Assembly: GCA_945862465.1 (NCBI GenBank)
Contig: CAMAYO010000014.1
Span: 1-43,880 of the forward strand
DNA: 43,880 nt
From: Pseudorhodobacter antarcticus
Lineage (GTDB): Bacteria; Pseudomonadota; Alphaproteobacteria; Rhodobacterales; Rhodobacteraceae
Direction: 5' to 3'
In this document: positions 42,333 to 43,880 of the stretch, piece by piece
Position numbering within the stretch: position 1 is the first letter of the stretch
Layout: the number at the start of each line of letters is the position of its first letter
Made by a program: the position numbers and the translations under genes
The notes under the pieces: generated by a model
The model's input: only the letters and a program-made list of their open reading frames with translations
Database searches by the model: none
Told to the model about the DNA's origin: nothing

Positions 42333-43133
42333 CTAGGCGTTCAAGAAAGCCAAAGCCTGTGCATGAATCTCGCGGTTGGCTGCGGCTAGAATATGGCCGC
42401 CCATCGGGCAGGGGTTGCCCTGCCAATCGGTGACGATGCCGCCCGCGGCTTCGATCACGGCGATGGGGCCTTGGACGTCATAGGCCAAAAGCCCCGCTTC
42501 AATCACAAGATCAATCTGCCCAGCAGCGATCAGGCCATAAGCGTAGCAATCGGTGCCGTAACGGGTAAGTCGCGCTTGGGCCTTCACACGGTTAAAGGCA
42601 GCACCGTCTTCGGGTGTGCCCACTTCAGGAAAGGTGGTGAACAAAATCGCCTCTGACAACGGGCGCGGGGCGCGGGTTTTTAACTGGCGCAACCCCATCG
42701 GCCCGCGCAGATCGGCGCGGCCAAGGCCACCTGCGAACCGCTCACCAATATAGGGTTGGTCGATCAGGCCATAGATCGGGCCGTTTTCATCCGACACTGC
42801 GATCAAAACGCCCCATGTTGGTGTGCCCGCCAAAAAGCTGCGCGTGCCGTCGATCGGGTCTAAAACCCATGTCAGACCCGAAGTGCCTGCGGTTGTGCCA
42901 AACTCTTCGCCCAAGATGCCATCGTTCGGGCGGCGCAGGACCAAAATCTCACGCATCATCTGTTCAGACAGGTGATCTGCCACGGTCACCGGATCGAAAC
43001 GGTCGGTCTCTTTGTTGTCGGCCGAAAGCCCCGCCGCCCGAAAGTGCTGCAAAGTCGCCAAACGCGCAGCATCAGCCAGCGCATCGGCGACCTCGATCAG
43101 TTCTGCGGCAAGTTCTTTGCTGATCTGCACCAT
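42333..43133 (-). CDS. hisN: Histidinol-phosphatase, IMPase type (HisN)
   Basis: An inositol-monophosphatase-fold enzyme that removes phosphate from histidinol phosphate in histidine synthesis. The 266 residues carry DRFDPVTVADHLSEQMMREIL, GEEFGTT, the metal motif DPIDGTRSFLAGTPTWGVLIAV and DVQGPIAVIEAAGGIVTDW. RSFLAGTP is typical of HisN rather than SuhB. GGGGAAG precedes the ATG. It lies 81 bases from the 8-oxoguanine deaminase gene on the same strand, with no other his gene in view. Confidence 0.88.
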   Translation of the reverse strand: MVQISKELAAELIEVADALADAARLATLQHFRAAGLSADNKETDRFDPVTVADHLSEQMMREILVLRRPNDGILGEEFGTTAGTSGLTWVLDPIDGTRSFLAGTPTWGVLIAVSDENGPIYGLIDQPYIGERFAGGLGRADLRGPMGLRQLKTRAPRPLSEAILFTTFPEVGTPEDGAAFNRVKAQARLTRYGTDCYAYGLIAAGQIDLVIEAGLLAYDVQGPIAVIEAAGGIVTDWQGNPCPMGGHILAAANREIHAQALAFLNA

Positions 43134-43178
43134 GGCTTCCCCCGTTTGCCTTGGCGCTACAGTCAGGCGGGCTTTGGG

Positions 43179-43529
43179 TCAAGCCGCCTCTGACAAGACC
43201 TTGGCCAGATCGAACAGGCGCCGCCGCTGCGCTTCGGGAATCGCGTAATACGACCGCACCAGTTCAGCGGCTTCCTTGTCAGCCATCACATTGGAGGGCA
43301 CAGACCTTTCCCCATCCATCCCATCGAAGAAAAAGCCTATCGTGACGCCCAAAGTTTCAGCTATTTCCCACAGGCGGGATGCCGAGACGCGGTTCATCCC
43401 GGTTTCATACTTTTGCACCTGTTGAAACTTGATCCCGACCTTTTCCGCCAGTTGCTGCTGGGTCATGCCCATCATCCACCGTTGGTGACGGATTTTTCTG
43501 CCCACATGGGCGTCAACGGGGTGTTTCAT
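43179..43529 (-). CDS. XRE-family transcriptional regulator
   Basis: A 116-residue DNA-binding protein. The start at 43529 (MKHPVDAHVGRKIRHQRW) has GGGAG seven bases upstream. A lambda-repressor-type helix-turn-helix spans about residues 15-70 (MTQQQLAEKVGIKFQQVQKYETGMNRVSASRLWEIAETLGV). The C-terminal part (EAAELVRSYYAIPEAQRRRLFDLAKVLSEAA) is helical and may dimerise. Close relatives are widespread single-copy regulators in alphaproteobacteria, from memory. It lies 45 bases upstream of hisN on the same strand. Its targets are unknown. Confidence 0.88.
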   Translation of the reverse strand: MKHPVDAHVGRKIRHQRWMMGMTQQQLAEKVGIKFQQVQKYETGMNRVSASRLWEIAETLGVTIGFFFDGMDGERSVPSNVMADKEAAELVRSYYAIPEAQRRRLFDLAKVLSEAA

Positions 43530-43880
43530 TGCAATCTCCCAAAGTGAACCCATGCTCGGAACAACAAAAAAGCGCTGCGTCGGAGATTATGAGTTTGCCG
43601 TCAGAACCTAGTGCCAGATTTATGTTCGGCCAAGTATTTTCGGTTGAATTGTGGAGGCATGGCCGGCCACGAAATGCGAAAACCTGACACGACTTAATAC
43701 GCCAAAGACAATAGGGCAGAGTGGTAATGTCGTGAGTGTTTTTAAAATATATAATATTATCATATATTTATACTAAAAAATCACCCTATGTATCTTGCCG
43801 TTTCCAAGGAATATGCACTTCAACAAACCTTTAACCTCTGTCCTTTTTTCTAACCTGTTACGTTGATTTTTTTCTAAGGC
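43530..43880. other. Gene-free right end with an AT-rich patch
   Basis: No convincing coding frame is present in these 351 bases. Bases 43741-43786 are almost entirely A and T, unlike the rest of the window, and contain an 8-bp A/T inverted repeat (AAATATAT at 43745-43752, ATATATTT at 43762-43769). The patch could mark a promoter region for a gene to the right, or foreign DNA beginning at the window edge. Confidence 0.6.

Noticed and set aside
1-43880. CRISPR arrays, insertion sequences, prophage or integrase genes
   Set aside because: None was seen on either strand; the only repeats are the dispersed hairpin element and one short tandem repeat.

Overview
The window is a compact, GC-rich chromosomal segment of an alphaproteobacterium, most likely a member of the Rhodobacterales (Rhodobacteraceae in the broad sense). 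This rests on the gene families and their arrangement: pccB and pccA with two small genes between them, betI-betA facing choXWV, bioMNY, a small basic protein of a kind common in that group, and a dispersed GC-rich hairpin element. No phage, plasmid, CRISPR or insertion-sequence genes are visible. I made no database search; names come from recognisable motifs and family knowledge.

Layout. 1-4.5 kb (minus): propionyl-CoA carboxylase (pccB, two small genes, pccA). 4.7-6.8 kb (plus): a DUF486 membrane protein, a Bcr/CflA-type MFS exporter and a CoxG-like protein. 6.8-12 kb: choline use, with betI-betA (minus) divergent from choX-choW-choV (plus). 12-16 kb (minus): topA and dprA. 16-19.4 kb (plus): gabT, then the biotin importer bioM-bioN-bioY. 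19.4-23 kb (minus): metF, aroQ, a short acyl-CoA ligase and an atypical thiolase. 23.1-26.8 kb (plus): metR, an ABC-F ATPase gene broken by an in-frame TAA, and suhB. 26.8-27.4 kb (minus): a GFA-family protein and a 41-residue basic protein. 27.4-34 kb (minus): seven tightly packed carbohydrate genes. 34-36.5 kb: a phosphomannomutase (plus) and a sterol-desaturase-family protein (minus). 36.5-38.6 kb: tRNA-Leu(UAA), scoAB and a small membrane protein. 38.6-43.5 kb: 5-formyl-THF cyclo-ligase, guanine deaminase, an RraB-like protein, 8-oxoguanine deaminase, hisN and an XRE regulator. The last ~350 bases carry no gene and include a very AT-rich patch.

How the genes work together. PccA needs biotin, which BioMNY can import. 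The choline block couples uptake (ChoXWV) to oxidation (BetA) under BetI, and a palindrome sits in the shared control region. ScoAB, the thiolase/ligase pair and PccBA all handle acyl-CoAs. GuaD and the second amidohydrolase deaminate guanine-type purines.

The best candidate for an undescribed system is the seven-gene carbohydrate operon at 27.4-34 kb: Gfo/Idh/MocA dehydrogenase, TIM-barrel isomerase/epimerase, alpha/beta hydrolase, ROK regulator, transaldolase, Rpe-like epimerase and ROK kinase. Five of its six junctions are overlapping stop/start codons. A promoter with a 29-bp imperfect inverted repeat lies in front of it. It has no transporter, and its substrate is not evident. Other notable points are the nonsense codon in the ABC-F gene, a thiolase lacking two family catalytic residues, an intrinsic terminator between choX and choW, and four copies of a hairpin repeat downstream of plus-strand genes.
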